Part shown: positions 42,685-51,380 of the stretch, one piece after another
How positions within the stretch are numbered: position 1 is the stretch's first letter
How the letters are laid out: each line of letters starts with the position of its first letter
Origin: Cryptosporangium sp044454545
Lineage (GTDB): Bacteria > Actinomycetota > Actinomycetes > Mycobacteriales > Cryptosporangiaceae
Reading direction: 5' to 3'
DNA length: 64,000 nt
Assembly (NCBI RefSeq): GCF_044454545.1
Contig: NZ_JBITDV010000011.1
Coordinates: 248,001 to 312,000, forward strand
The notes under the pieces: generated by a model
What the model was told of the DNA's origin: nothing
Databases searched by the model: none
The model's input: the letters and a program-made list of their open reading frames with translations, nothing else
Position numbers and translations under genes: made by a program

Positions 42685-43581
42685 ATGTCGATTTTCCTGA
42701 CCGAGAAGAGCAAGGTCATCGTCCAGGGCATGACCGGGTCGGAAGGGCGCAAGCACACCCAGCGCATGCTCCGCTCGGGCACCCAGATCGTGGGCGGCGT
42801 CAACCCGAAGAAGGCCGGTACGACCGTCGAGTTCGACGACGGGGTAGCCGTACCCGTGTTCGGCAGCGTCGCGGAGGCGATCAAGGAAACCGGTGCCGAC
42901 GTCAGTGTCATCTTCGTGCCGCCGGCCGGTGCCAAGGCCGCGATCATCGAGGCCGTGGACGCGAACATCGGCCTGGCCGTCGTCATCACCGAGGGCATCC
43001 CGGTGCACGACACGACCTGGGCCTGGGACTACGCGGGCAAGAAGCGCGCGGAGGGCGGCCAGACCCGGATCATCGGGCCGAACTGCCCCGGCCTGATCTC
43101 GCCCGGTGCGTCCAACGCCGGCATCATCCCGGCCGACATCACGAAGTCCGGCAAGATCGGGCTGGTCAGCAAGTCCGGCACGCTGACCTACCAGATGATG
43201 TACGAGCTGCGTGACATCGGTTTCTCCACCGCGGTCGGCATCGGCGGCGACCCGGTCATCGGGACGACGCACATCGACTGCCTGGAGGCGTTCGAGGCCG
43301 ACCCCGAGACCACCGCGATCGTCATGATCGGTGAGATCGGTGGCGACGCCGAGGAGCGGGCCGCGACCTACATCTCCGAGCACGTCACGAAGCCGGTCGT
43401 CGCGTACGTCGCGGGCTTCACCGCCCCCGAGGGCAAGACGATGGGCCACGCCGGTGCGATCATCTCCGGCTCGGCCGGTACCGCCCAGGCGAAGAAGGAA
43501 GCGCTCGAGGCCGTCGGCGTGAAGGTCGGGAAAACCCCGTCCGAGACCGCCCGGCTGATGCGCGAGATCGTCACGGCCTGA
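42685..43581 (+). CDS. sucD: Succinyl-CoA synthetase alpha subunit
   Basis: The 298-residue protein shows the CoA-binding start MSIFLTEKSKVIVQGMTGSEG, GPNCPGLISPG, and EGKTMGHAGAIISG with the phosphorylated histidine. ATG 42685 is preceded by GAGA-rich sequence; the longer open frame is inside sucC. A strong hairpin follows the stop. Gene order with the PerM-like, purN and purH genes matches M. tuberculosis. Confidence 0.96.
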   Translation: MSIFLTEKSKVIVQGMTGSEGRKHTQRMLRSGTQIVGGVNPKKAGTTVEFDDGVAVPVFGSVAEAIKETGADVSVIFVPPAGAKAAIIEAVDANIGLAVVITEGIPVHDTTWAWDYAGKKRAEGGQTRIIGPNCPGLISPGASNAGIIPADITKSGKIGLVSKSGTLTYQMMYELRDIGFSTAVGIGGDPVIGTTHIDCLEAFEADPETTAIVMIGEIGGDAEERAATYISEHVTKPVVAYVAGFTAPEGKTMGHAGAIISGSAGTAQAKKEALEAVGVKVGKTPSETARLMREIVTA

Positions 43582-43594
43582 CCGTCCCGGCCGG

Positions 43595-43634
43595 GTGAAG
43601 ACCTACGTGGGCCATAGCCCACGTGGGTCTTCAC
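43595..43634 (+). terminator. Hairpin after sucCD
   Basis: The left arm 43595-43612 and right arm 43617-43634 are complementary at 17 of 18 positions around a 4-base CATA loop. It begins 13 bases after the sucD stop. There is no T-run, as is usual for actinobacterial stem-loop terminators. It is unrelated in sequence to the stop-codon repeat family. Confidence 0.65.
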
Positions 43635-43697
43635 ATAGGGCACGACACGCCGGGATGGCGAATCACCCCCGTGGTATTCGCCTGTCACAGTAAGACG

Positions 43698-45044
43698 GTG
43701 TCCCCCCGCGCCCCTTCTCCTCCGTCAGCGCGCGTAGCGCTGCCGGCGGCGGCGGTCACGACCGCCGGGTGGGCCGCGCTGGTCGTGGTGGGCCCACTGG
43801 CCGCGATCGCGCTGGTGGTCTGGGTGGTCGACAACCGTTCGGGCGCACCCGCGGGTGACGCGCTCCGCCTCGCCGCCGACGGGTGGCTGCTCGCGCACGG
43901 CGTCCGGCTGCAGACCGGGAGCGGACCGGTCGGGCTGATCCCGCTCCTGCTCAGCGCCCTCATCCTGCGCCAGCTCTACCGCGCGGGCCGCAACAGCGCG
44001 CTCGCCACCGGGGCCGAGTCCTGGCTCGGCGTGATCCGGGTCGCGGTGGCGGTCGGACTGGCGTACGGCGCGATCGGCATGATCGCCGCGCTGCTCGGCG
44101 ACACCGGCGGTGTGCGCGCCGACCCGGCCGCCGCCGGAGTGATCACCGGCCTGACCGCCGGCTTCGCCGCCTGCTGGGGCGCGGCGCGGGCGTCCGGGCT
44201 CGGTGCCGTGGCCACGTTTCGCCTGCCCGGCGTCGTCCGCCAAGGCGTGAAGGCGGGAGGGGTCGCGGCGGCGGCCGTGCTGACCGCGGGCGTGCTGGCG
44301 GCCGGTGCGCAGACCGTCGTCACCCAGCAGGAGTTCCGGACGATCTTCAGCTCGCTGCAGGCGGGGGTCGTCGGCGGGATCGCGATCGTGGCGCTCTGCG
44401 TCCTGTACGCGCCGACCGCGGCGGTCTGGGCCACCGCGTACCTGATCGGGCCCGGCTTCGCGGTCGGTGACGGCACCGCCGTCGACGCGAGCACCGTGCA
44501 GCTCGCCCCGCTGCCCTCGTTCCCGCTGCTCGCCGCGGTCCCGACCGGCCCGGCGTCGGGCATGGTCAGCCTGGCGCTCGCGGCCCCGCTGATCGCCGGT
44601 CTGCTGGCCGGCGCGGTGACCGCCCGCCCGACCGTGTCTGCTGGCCCGGGTGTGGAGGACGAGCTCCCACGCTGGCGGATCGCGCTCGGGGGCGCGCTCG
44701 TCGCCGGCCCGGTCTCCGGTGTGCTGATCGGGCTCGCCGCCGCCGCCGCGTCCGGCCCGCTCGGCGGTGGACGCCTGGCCGAGGTCGGTCCGTCGCCCTG
44801 GCACGTCGGCATCGTGCTGGCGGTCGAGGTGGCGGTGGCCGCACTGGTCGGCGCTACGGTCGCGCGAACCCGGGCCTCGTGGGCGTCCTGGTCGGCGACG
44901 AAGCGCTGGACGCCGGAGAGCACCGGGAAAGCGCCCCCGTTGCGCCGTCTGATCCAGACGTTGCTGGCCGGCCCCGCACCGGTCGAGCGTCCGCGGGAGC
45001 AGGCCGAACCCGCCGGTGCCGAAGACGGGCGCCGAACCGGTTAG
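43698..45044 (+). CDS. PerM-like multi-pass membrane protein (DUF6350 type)
   Basis: The 448-residue protein has about eight to ten hydrophobic helices and few charged residues before its C-terminal Arg/Pro-rich tail. No catalytic motif is visible. Position between sucD and purN is that of M. tuberculosis perM (Rv0955), a membrane protein needed for cell division under stress, and the overall build matches. GTG 43698 is preferred to the upstream start at 43623, which lies inside the sucCD hairpin. The family assignment rests mostly on synteny and topology. Confidence 0.65.
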   Translation: MSPRAPSPPSARVALPAAAVTTAGWAALVVVGPLAAIALVVWVVDNRSGAPAGDALRLAADGWLLAHGVRLQTGSGPVGLIPLLLSALILRQLYRAGRNSALATGAESWLGVIRVAVAVGLAYGAIGMIAALLGDTGGVRADPAAAGVITGLTAGFAACWGAARASGLGAVATFRLPGVVRQGVKAGGVAAAAVLTAGVLAAGAQTVVTQQEFRTIFSSLQAGVVGGIAIVALCVLYAPTAAVWATAYLIGPGFAVGDGTAVDASTVQLAPLPSFPLLAAVPTGPASGMVSLALAAPLIAGLLAGAVTARPTVSAGPGVEDELPRWRIALGGALVAGPVSGVLIGLAAAAASGPLGGGRLAEVGPSPWHVGIVLAVEVAVAALVGATVARTRASWASWSATKRWTPESTGKAPPLRRLIQTLLAGPAPVERPREQAEPAGAEDGRRTG

Positions 45045-45076
45045 GCTCGGGACACCGCCGGAGTTCGAGGAGTGTC

Positions 45077-45682
45077 GTGGCAGCCCGAGTCGTGGTCCTC
45101 GTATCGGGATCCGGAACCACGCTGCAGGCGCTCCTGGATTCCGCCGCTGATCCCGCTTACGGGGCGGAGATCGTCGCGGTCGGGGCCGACCGCGACGGCA
45201 TCGAAGGCCTCGTCCGCGCGGAGAAGGCCGGGGTCCCGACGTTCGTGCGGCGTCTCGCCGACCAGCCGTCCCGGGAAGAGTGGGACGCGGCCCTGGCCGA
45301 GGTCGTCGCCGGGTACGCGCCCGACCTGGTCGTCTCGGCCGGGTTCATGAAACTGCTGGGCCGGACGTTTCTCGATCGCTTCACCAACCGGGTGGTCAAC
45401 AGCCATCCGGCGCTGCTGCCCTCGTTCCCGGGCATGCACGGCCCGCGCGACGCACTCGAGCACGGCGTGAAGGTCACCGGCTGCACGCTGTTCTTCGTCG
45501 ACGCCGGTGTCGACACCGGGCCGATCGTCGATCAGCGGGTCGTTCCGGTGCTGGGCACCGACGACGTCGCGAGCCTGCACGAACGCATCAAGGTCGCCGA
45601 GCGGGAGATGCTCGTCGACTCGATCGGCCGGCTGGCCCGGGAGGGCTGGACCGTCACTGGAAGGAAGGTCTCGATCCCATGA
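45077..45682 (+). CDS. purN: Phosphoribosylglycinamide formyltransferase
   Basis: The 201-residue enzyme reads VVVLVSGSGTTLQALLD (GAR phosphate loop), VSAGFMKLLG, VNSHPALLPSFPGMHGPRDALEHGVKVTGCTLFFVDAGVDTGPI, with the catalytic Asn, His and Asp in this segment. It transfers a formyl group from 10-formyl-THF to GAR in purine synthesis. The GTG at 45077 has GAGGAG four bases upstream. The stop overlaps purH (ATGA). Confidence 0.95.
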   Translation: MAARVVVLVSGSGTTLQALLDSAADPAYGAEIVAVGADRDGIEGLVRAEKAGVPTFVRRLADQPSREEWDAALAEVVAGYAPDLVVSAGFMKLLGRTFLDRFTNRVVNSHPALLPSFPGMHGPRDALEHGVKVTGCTLFFVDAGVDTGPIVDQRVVPVLGTDDVASLHERIKVAEREMLVDSIGRLAREGWTVTGRKVSIP

Positions 45683-47250
45683 CGCAGGCGCAGCCCGACC
45701 GGAAGCCCATCCGGCGCGCGTTGATCAGCGTGTACGACAAGACCGGGATCGAGGAGCTGGCCATCGGGCTGAGCGAGCTCGGCGTCGAGATCGTCTCCAC
45801 CGGCTCCACCGCCGGCCGCATCGCGGCCGCCGGCGTCCAGGTCACCCAGGTCGCCGAGGTCACCGGCTTCCCGGAGACGCTCGACGGCCGGGTGAAGACG
45901 CTGCACCCGCACATCCACGCCGGCCTGCTGGCCGACCTGCGCAACCCGGCGCACGTCGCGCAGCTCGACGAGTTGAACATCGCGCCGTTCGACCTGGTCA
46001 TCTCGAACCTCTACCCGTTCCGGGAGACGGTGGCCTCCGGCGCCGGGCACGACGAGGTCGTCGAGCAGATCGACATCGGCGGCCCGTCGATGGTGCGCGC
46101 CGCGGCCAAGAACCACGCGAACGTGGCGATCGTCGTCGAGCCGGGGGCCTACCCGCTGGTGCTGGACGCGGCCCGGGCCGGCGGCTTCGACCTCGCCACC
46201 CGACGGCAGCTGGCCGCGCGCGCGTTCGCGCACACCGCCGCCTACGACGTCGCGGTCGCCGGCTGGACCGCGCGGGAGCTGGTCGAGGAGACCGGCGACT
46301 ACCGCTGGCCCGCGTTCGCCGGGATCGCGCTGGAGCGTGCCGAGGTACTGCGCTACGGCGAGAACCCGCACCAGGCCGCCGCGCTCTACATCGACCACGA
46401 CGCGGTCGCCGGCATCGCGCAGGCCGAGCAGCTGCACGGCAAGCCGATGTCCTACAACAACTACGTGGACGCCGACGCGGCCTACCGCTCCGCGTACGAC
46501 TTCACCGAGCCGACCGTCGCGATCATCAAACACGCGAACCCGTGCGGCATCGCGTCGGCGGACGACATCGCGTCGGCGCACCGGAAAGCGCACGCGTGCG
46601 ATCCGGTGAGCGCGTTCGGCGGCGTGATCGCCGTGAACCGGCCCGTGTCGGTGGCCATGGCCGAGCAGGTCGCGGAGATCTTCACCGAGGTCGTCGTCGC
46701 GCCCTCGTACGAAGACGGTGCGGTCGAGATCCTGTCGAAGAAGCCGTCGATCCGGTTGCTGGTGGCGCCCGCGCGCAGCAGCGGTGGCGTCGAGTTCCGG
46801 CAGGTGTCGGGCGGCGGCCTGGTGCAGACCATCGACGCGGTGGACGCCCCGGGCGACGACGTCGCCAACTGGAAGCTCGTCACCGGTGAGCCGGCCGACG
46901 CGGCCACGCTCGCCGACCTGGAGTTCGCCTGGCGTGCGGTGCGCGCGGCGAAGAGCAACGCGATCCTGCTGGCATCCGGTCTGGCGACCGTCGGGGTCGG
47001 GATGGGCCAGGTGAACCGGGTCGACTCGGCGCGTCTGGCGGTGTCACGGGCCGGTGAGCGCGCCGCCGGTTCGGTCGCCGCGTCCGACGCGTTCTTCCCG
47101 TTCGCCGACGGCCTCGAGGTGCTGACCGCGGCCGGCATCACGGCGATCGTCGAGCCCGGCGGCAGCGTCCGCGACGACCAGGTGATCGCCGCCGCCCAGG
47201 CCGCCGGCGTCAGCCTGTACTTCACCGGCACCCGCCACTTCTACCACTGA
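45679..47250 (+). CDS. purH: Bifunctional AICAR formyltransferase / IMP cyclohydrolase
   Basis: The 523-residue protein has the N-terminal IMP cyclohydrolase domain (ALISVYDKTGIEELA, VSTGSTAGRIAAAG, TLDGRVKTLHPHIHAGLLADLRN, IDIGGPSMVRAAAKNHANV) and the C-terminal AICAR transformylase domain (RYGENPHQAAALY, IIKHANPCGIA, FFPFADGLEVLTAAGITAIVEPGGSVRDDQVI). It ends in TGTRHFYH as usual, so the stop-codon repeat that follows (copy C) has not altered its C-terminus. It carries out the last two steps of IMP synthesis and is translationally coupled to purN. Confidence 0.96.
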   Translation: MTQAQPDRKPIRRALISVYDKTGIEELAIGLSELGVEIVSTGSTAGRIAAAGVQVTQVAEVTGFPETLDGRVKTLHPHIHAGLLADLRNPAHVAQLDELNIAPFDLVISNLYPFRETVASGAGHDEVVEQIDIGGPSMVRAAAKNHANVAIVVEPGAYPLVLDAARAGGFDLATRRQLAARAFAHTAAYDVAVAGWTARELVEETGDYRWPAFAGIALERAEVLRYGENPHQAAALYIDHDAVAGIAQAEQLHGKPMSYNNYVDADAAYRSAYDFTEPTVAIIKHANPCGIASADDIASAHRKAHACDPVSAFGGVIAVNRPVSVAMAEQVAEIFTEVVVAPSYEDGAVEILSKKPSIRLLVAPARSSGGVEFRQVSGGGLVQTIDAVDAPGDDVANWKLVTGEPADAATLADLEFAWRAVRAAKSNAILLASGLATVGVGMGQVNRVDSARLAVSRAGERAAGSVAASDAFFPFADGLEVLTAAGITAIVEPGGSVRDDQVIAAAQAAGVSLYFTGTRHFYH

Positions 47251-47363
47251 GTGGGCGGCCCGCCCAGAACGACGCTGACAGCCGCGCCACACGACTTGAG
47301 TACGAACGTGTACGCGGCGTCGAGTGGCGCGGATGTCAGCGTCGCCCTGGGCGGGCTCCAGGT
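47251..47363 (+). repeat. Stop-codon repeat family, copy C (full hairpin)
   Basis: It starts immediately after the purH stop with GTGGGCGGCCCGCCCAG. The left arm 47258-47295 and right arm 47319-47356 are complementary at 34 of 38 positions; the loop is 23 bases. Against copy B the arm tips change from GCTGAGG/CCTCAGC to GCCCAG/CTGGGC, so paired bases change together. It ends GCGGGCTCCAGGT and lacks the second tail unit seen in A, B and D. Confidence 0.85.
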
Positions 47364-47438
47364 TTCGGGCAACGACCCCGCGCCTGGCCGCTTGCCGAAC
47401 AATGCATTTGGACGTGCAGCGTCAGCAATAGTGGGGGC

Positions 47439-48311
47439 ATGGGGTTCTTCACGTCGGTCACCGACGTCACCGAGAAGCTGGCGTCGGTCGGGTACCTCGC
47501 GTCCCCGGCCGTCGCGACCACCGTCTTCCTCGCCGACCGGCTCGGGAAGCCATTACTGGTCGAAGGTCCGGCCGGTGTCGGGAAGACCGAGCTCTCCCGA
47601 GCGGTCTCGTCGGCCGTCGGGGCCCGCCTCGTGCGGCTGCAGTGCTACGAGGGCGTGGACGAGTCCCGCGCCCTCTACGAGTGGAACCACGCCAAGCAGT
47701 TGCTGCGGATCACCGCCGGCCAGGACGAGAACTGGGAAGAGACGAAAGCCGACGTCTTCAGCGAGGAGTTCCTGCTGCCGCGTCCGCTGCTGACCGCGAT
47801 CCAGGGCGACGAGCCGACCGTCCTGCTCATCGACGAGACCGACAAGGCCGACGTCGAGATCGAGGGCCTGCTGCTCGAGGTGCTGGGCGACTTCCAGATC
47901 ACCGTGCCCGAGCTCGGCACGATCACCGCGACCCGCCCGCCGTTCGTCGTCCTGACCTCGAACGCGACCCGCGAGCTCTCGGAGGCGCTCCGGCGGCGCT
48001 GCCTGTTCCTGCACATCGACTTCCCCGACGCGTCGCTCGAGGAGCAGATCGTCCGGCTGCACGTCCCGACCCTGGACGACGCCCTCGCCGCCTCCGTGGT
48101 GCGGGTCGTGGGCGCGCTGCGCGCGATGGAGCTGCGCAAGGCGCCCTCGGTCGCCGAGACGATCGACTGGGCCCGCACGCTGCTCGCGCTCGGCGCCGAG
48201 ACCCTCGACGAGGAGGTCGTCCGCGACTCCCTCGGGGTACTGCTCAAGCATCAGGCGGACGTCGTCCACGCCGCCAAGCGTCTGCGGCTCGACAGCGTCC
48301 TGAAGTCGTGA
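47439..48311 (+). CDS. MoxR-type AAA+ ATPase
   Basis: The 290-residue ATPase has Walker A GPAGVGKTELSRAVS, Walker B VLLIDETDKADVEIEG, sensor 1 VLTSNATRELSEALRRRCLF with the arginine finger, and an all-helical lid domain. MoxR proteins act as chaperone-like ATPases with VWA-domain partners, and such a gene follows directly (GTGA overlap). The pair corresponds to M. tuberculosis Rv0958-Rv0959 behind purH. The client complex is unknown. ATG 47439 lies after repeat element C and a short gap. Confidence 0.88.
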   Translation: MGFFTSVTDVTEKLASVGYLASPAVATTVFLADRLGKPLLVEGPAGVGKTELSRAVSSAVGARLVRLQCYEGVDESRALYEWNHAKQLLRITAGQDENWEETKADVFSEEFLLPRPLLTAIQGDEPTVLLIDETDKADVEIEGLLLEVLGDFQITVPELGTITATRPPFVVLTSNATRELSEALRRRCLFLHIDFPDASLEEQIVRLHVPTLDDALAASVVRVVGALRAMELRKAPSVAETIDWARTLLALGAETLDEEVVRDSLGVLLKHQADVVHAAKRLRLDSVLKS

Positions 48312-49702
48312 CCGTGTCCGGGCCGCAGGACGACACGCCGAGCGGCGTCACCGACCGGCTCGTCAGCTTCGTCGGGGCGCTGCGGGAGCACGGGCTGCAG
48401 ATCGGCCCGGGGGAGACGATCGACGCCGCGACCGCGATCCGGGAGCTGGGCCTGGCCGACCGGGAACAGCTCCGGCACGGGCTGGCGGCGACGCTGCTGC
48501 GCCGCTCGGGCCACGAGGCCGTGTTCGACGCGGTGTTCGACCTCTTCTTCCCGATCGCGACCGGCGCGCCGGAGGTGACCAGGGACGGCGAGGCCGCGGA
48601 CGTCGCGGATCTCCGGGCCGCGCTGAGGGAGGCGCTGATCTCCGGGGACTCGGAGCTGATGGCGCAACTGGCGGCCGAGGCGGTGGCCGCGCTGGGTACG
48701 TACGGACAGATCGGTTCCGGGGGTTCGCCCGGCGCCGGCGGCTGGTCGGCCCACCAGGCGCTGGAGCGGCTCCGCCCGCAGACGCTGATCGCCGAGGTCG
48801 CTGCGCGGATGGCGTCCGGTGCCTTCGCCGACCGGCTCGCCCGCGAGGAGGCCCGGCGCCGGGTCGACGAGTTCGAGCGCATGGTCGCGACCGAGGCCCG
48901 GCGGCGGGTCGCCGAGCTGCGCGGGCGCGACCGGATCGCGCGCTACTCGGTGCCCAAGGCCGCTGACCACCGCGACTTCGTCACCGCGAACCGCGAGCAA
49001 CTCGCCACCCTGCGCCGGACGGTCGCGCCGCTGTCCCGGCGGCTGGCGACCCGCCTCGGTGCCCGCCGTCGGCGGAAGAAGCGCGGTGAGCTGGACCTGC
49101 GGCGCACGTTCCGCCGGTCGCTGTCGACCGGTGGGGTCGCGATGCGTCCGGCGTTCCGCAAGCCGCGGCCCGGGCGGCCCGACATCGTGCTGCTCTGCGA
49201 CGTGTCCGGCTCGGTCGCGGGCTTCGCCCACTTCACGCTGATGCTGGTCGAGGCGCTCCACGACCAGTTCTCCCGCGTCCGCGCGTTCGCGTTCGTGGAC
49301 GCCACGGCCGAAGTGACGTCGCTGGTGGCCGACAACGACGCCGACCCGGCGGGGCTGGTCGAGCGGATCCTGGCCGAATCCGGGGTCGTGCGCTGGGACG
49401 GGCACAGCAACTACGGGCGGGCGCTGCGGGACTTCGTCACCGACTCGCTGGGCTCGATCGGGCCGCGGACGTCGGTGCTGATCCTGGGCGACGGCCGGAC
49501 GAACGGTGGCGACCCGAACCTGCCCGCGCTGCGTCAGATCGTGGATCGCGCCAAGCGGGTGTACTGGCTCAACCCGGAGCCGCGGGCGTCGTGGGGGAGC
49601 GGCGACTCGGCGACCGACGCCTACCGGACGCTCGTCGACATGTACGAGTGCCGCAATGCCGACCAGCTGACGAAGGTGATCGGAACCCTGCTGCCGATCT
49701 AG
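48308..49702 (+). CDS. VWA-domain (CoxE-like) protein, MoxR partner
   Basis: In this 464-residue protein the first 270 residues are helical and Arg/Ala-rich; the C-terminal von Willebrand A domain has the metal-ion site DVSGSVAGFAHFTL, a second site in HSNYGRALRDF, and LILGDGRTNGG. CoxE-like proteins work with MoxR ATPases in metallocentre or complex maturation. The GTG at 48308 overlaps the moxR stop. No target gene is adjacent, so the role stays open. Confidence 0.85.
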   Translation: MTVSGPQDDTPSGVTDRLVSFVGALREHGLQIGPGETIDAATAIRELGLADREQLRHGLAATLLRRSGHEAVFDAVFDLFFPIATGAPEVTRDGEAADVADLRAALREALISGDSELMAQLAAEAVAALGTYGQIGSGGSPGAGGWSAHQALERLRPQTLIAEVAARMASGAFADRLAREEARRRVDEFERMVATEARRRVAELRGRDRIARYSVPKAADHRDFVTANREQLATLRRTVAPLSRRLATRLGARRRRKKRGELDLRRTFRRSLSTGGVAMRPAFRKPRPGRPDIVLLCDVSGSVAGFAHFTLMLVEALHDQFSRVRAFAFVDATAEVTSLVADNDADPAGLVERILAESGVVRWDGHSNYGRALRDFVTDSLGSIGPRTSVLILGDGRTNGGDPNLPALRQIVDRAKRVYWLNPEPRASWGSGDSATDAYRTLVDMYECRNADQLTKVIGTLLPI

Positions 49703-49752
49703 CCGGCCCAGGTCGGGCGGAACGTTTCGGCAGCATCGGGCAAGATGAGGCC

Positions 49753-50604
49753 GTGACCGCGACTCTCCTGGACGGCAAGGCGACGGCGGCCCTGGTGCGG
49801 GCCGAACTCTCAGACCGGGTGGCCGCGCTGCGCAAGCGCGGTGTCGCGCCGGGGCTGGGAACGGTGCTGGTGGGTGACGATCCGGGGTCCCGGGCCTACG
49901 TGGCCGGCAAGCACCGCGACTGCGCCGAGGTCGGCATCGAGAGCATCCGCGTCGACCTCCCGGCCGACGCCGCCCAGCAGGACGTCGAGGGCGCGGTGGC
50001 CCGGCTGAACGCCGACCCGGCCTGTACCGGGTACATCGTCCAGCTACCGCTGCCCCGCGGGCTCGACGCGAACCGCGTCCTCGAGCTGATGGACCCGGAC
50101 AAGGACGCCGACGGCCTGCACCCGACGAACCTGGGCCGGCTGGTGCTCGGGGTGCCCGCGCCGCTGCCCTGCACTCCCCGGGGCATCGTCGAGCTGCTGC
50201 GCCGCTACGGCGTGAAGCTGGACGGCGCCGAGGTGGTCGTGGTCGGCCGTGGGCTGACCGTGGGACGCCCGCTCGGCCTTCTGCTCACCCGGCGCACCGA
50301 GAACTCCACGGTGACGCTCTGCCACACCGGGACGCGCGATCTGTCCGAGCACACGCGCGCCGCCGACGTCATCGTCGTCGCGACCGGGCACGCGCACATG
50401 TTGACGGCCGACATGGTGAAGCCGGGTGCCGCCGTGCTCGACGTGGGTATCACCCGCACCGAGAACGGCCTGGCCGGCGACGTGGACCCGTCGGTGGCCG
50501 AGATCGCCGGCTTCCTGGCCCCGATGCCGGGTGGGGTCGGGCCGATGACCCGGGCGATGTTGCTGGCGAACGTCGTCGAGGCAGCCGAACGGTTCGCGGA
50601 CTGA
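49753..50604 (+). CDS. folD: Methylenetetrahydrofolate dehydrogenase / cyclohydrolase
   Basis: The 283-residue protein contains YVAGKHRDCAEVGI with the catalytic Lys, GYIVQLPLPRGLDANRVLELMDPDKDADGLHP, the NADP loop VVVVGRGLTVGRPLGLLLT (Gly replacing the usual Ser, as in other actinobacteria), and PMPGGVGPMTRAMLL. It interconverts 5,10-methylene- and 10-formyl-THF, supplying the formyl donor used by the PurN and PurH proteins encoded just upstream. GTG start at 49753. A strong terminator follows. Confidence 0.95.
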   Translation: MTATLLDGKATAALVRAELSDRVAALRKRGVAPGLGTVLVGDDPGSRAYVAGKHRDCAEVGIESIRVDLPADAAQQDVEGAVARLNADPACTGYIVQLPLPRGLDANRVLELMDPDKDADGLHPTNLGRLVLGVPAPLPCTPRGIVELLRRYGVKLDGAEVVVVGRGLTVGRPLGLLLTRRTENSTVTLCHTGTRDLSEHTRAADVIVVATGHAHMLTADMVKPGAAVLDVGITRTENGLAGDVDPSVAEIAGFLAPMPGGVGPMTRAMLLANVVEAAERFAD

Positions 50605-50625
50605 CTGCTGCCTCTGAGTGAGAAA

Positions 50626-50653
50626 ACGGCTCCCGCCTCAAGGCGGGAGCCGT
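50626..50653 (+). terminator. Intrinsic terminator after folD
   Basis: ACGGCTCCCGCCT (50626-50638) and AGGCGGGAGCCGT (50641-50653) form a perfect 13-bp stem with a 2-base loop, with AAAA just before and TCTT after. The arms are symmetrical and could also stop transcription from the other side. Confidence 0.9.
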
Positions 50654-51376
50654 CTTACTGTGCGTGCTTATTCAATTGCGCAAAGTTGCTGCCTGTGAAT
50701 TTCCCGTGACAAAGGTGGCGGACGTTACGTACTGGCGGGTTTTGATGTCTGTCAGCTTTCTGACACTCTAAGAGTTGGCTGTTTCGTCGCAAGGTTGACA
50801 ACGCTCACGCAGGCTCGGTGTCACTATCGGGCTGTGAAGTTTTACAGAAAGCCCATAGCTGGACATAAGGATCGATGGTCAAAGCCGACAATCGTCGTAC
50901 ATTACTAGTTAGTTGCGCTCTCAACCTTCTCGTCGGTAATCCAGAATCAGACTTCAAAGTACATTTCCGAAAATGCGGTAAATCATTCCCCTCCATTGAC
51001 AAATCGTCATGAAATTTTCTCGGCACCTTCACATGAGAGTGCGCACGTTGCTTATGATCGGCGACCAGGAGCTCTGATGCCGGTCGAGAAGGGGTTGCCC
51101 AAACCGACAAGCAGAATCTGGACATACAGGTAGATGCGTTCGATGCAGGGAGATTTTCGGATGGACGGCATGGAGGGGACCTGCCGAGTCACGGTGCGTG
51201 ATTAACACCGTGGTCGTAAATCCGAAATCAGCTGCCGGTTCGAGCCGGTCGGCGCCCCTGCTCACACAGCTGACGGTGCGGTCGGCGATGGCCTACCTGC
51301 GAAACCGCCGAACCAATCAACTCGACATCCGTATCAGTCAGGGGCTGAGCTTTGCCCCTGTCGGAGGAGGGCTTGA
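50654..51376. other. AT-rich leader and regulatory region upstream of the cslA operon
   Basis: About 720 bases are clearly lower in G+C than the rest of the window, with no recognisable gene. Features seen: a TGTCAG/CTGACA stem at 50750-50765, TTGACA hexamers at 50795 and 50996, a TATGAT -10 at 51053-51058 with TTCACA 19 bases upstream, an 18-codon ORF with AGGAG at 51077-51133, and a 60-codon ORF at 51198-51380 that overlaps cslA. Nothing matches a riboswitch I know. Confidence 0.5.
51028..51058 (+). promoter_or_regulatory. Candidate cslA operon promoter
   Basis: TTCACA (51028-51033) and TATGAT (51053-51058) are good hexamers, but the 19-base spacer is long. If used, it gives a leader of roughly 310 bases before the cslA ATG. 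Confidence 0.3.
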
Positions 51377-51380
51377 ATGA
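51198..51380 (+). CDS. Possible 60-codon upstream ORF coupled to cslA
   Basis: GTG 51198 opens a frame (VINTVVVNPKSAAGSS and on) that ends in a TGA overlapping the cslA ATG at 51377, the same ATGA junction used within the operon. There is no clear ribosome-binding site for the GTG and the peptide matches nothing known. The good GGAGGAGGG before the cslA ATG means cslA does not need it. Confidence 0.25.
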   Translation: MINTVVVNPKSAAGSSRSAPLLTQLTVRSAMAYLRNRRTNQLDIRISQGLSFAPVGGGLE

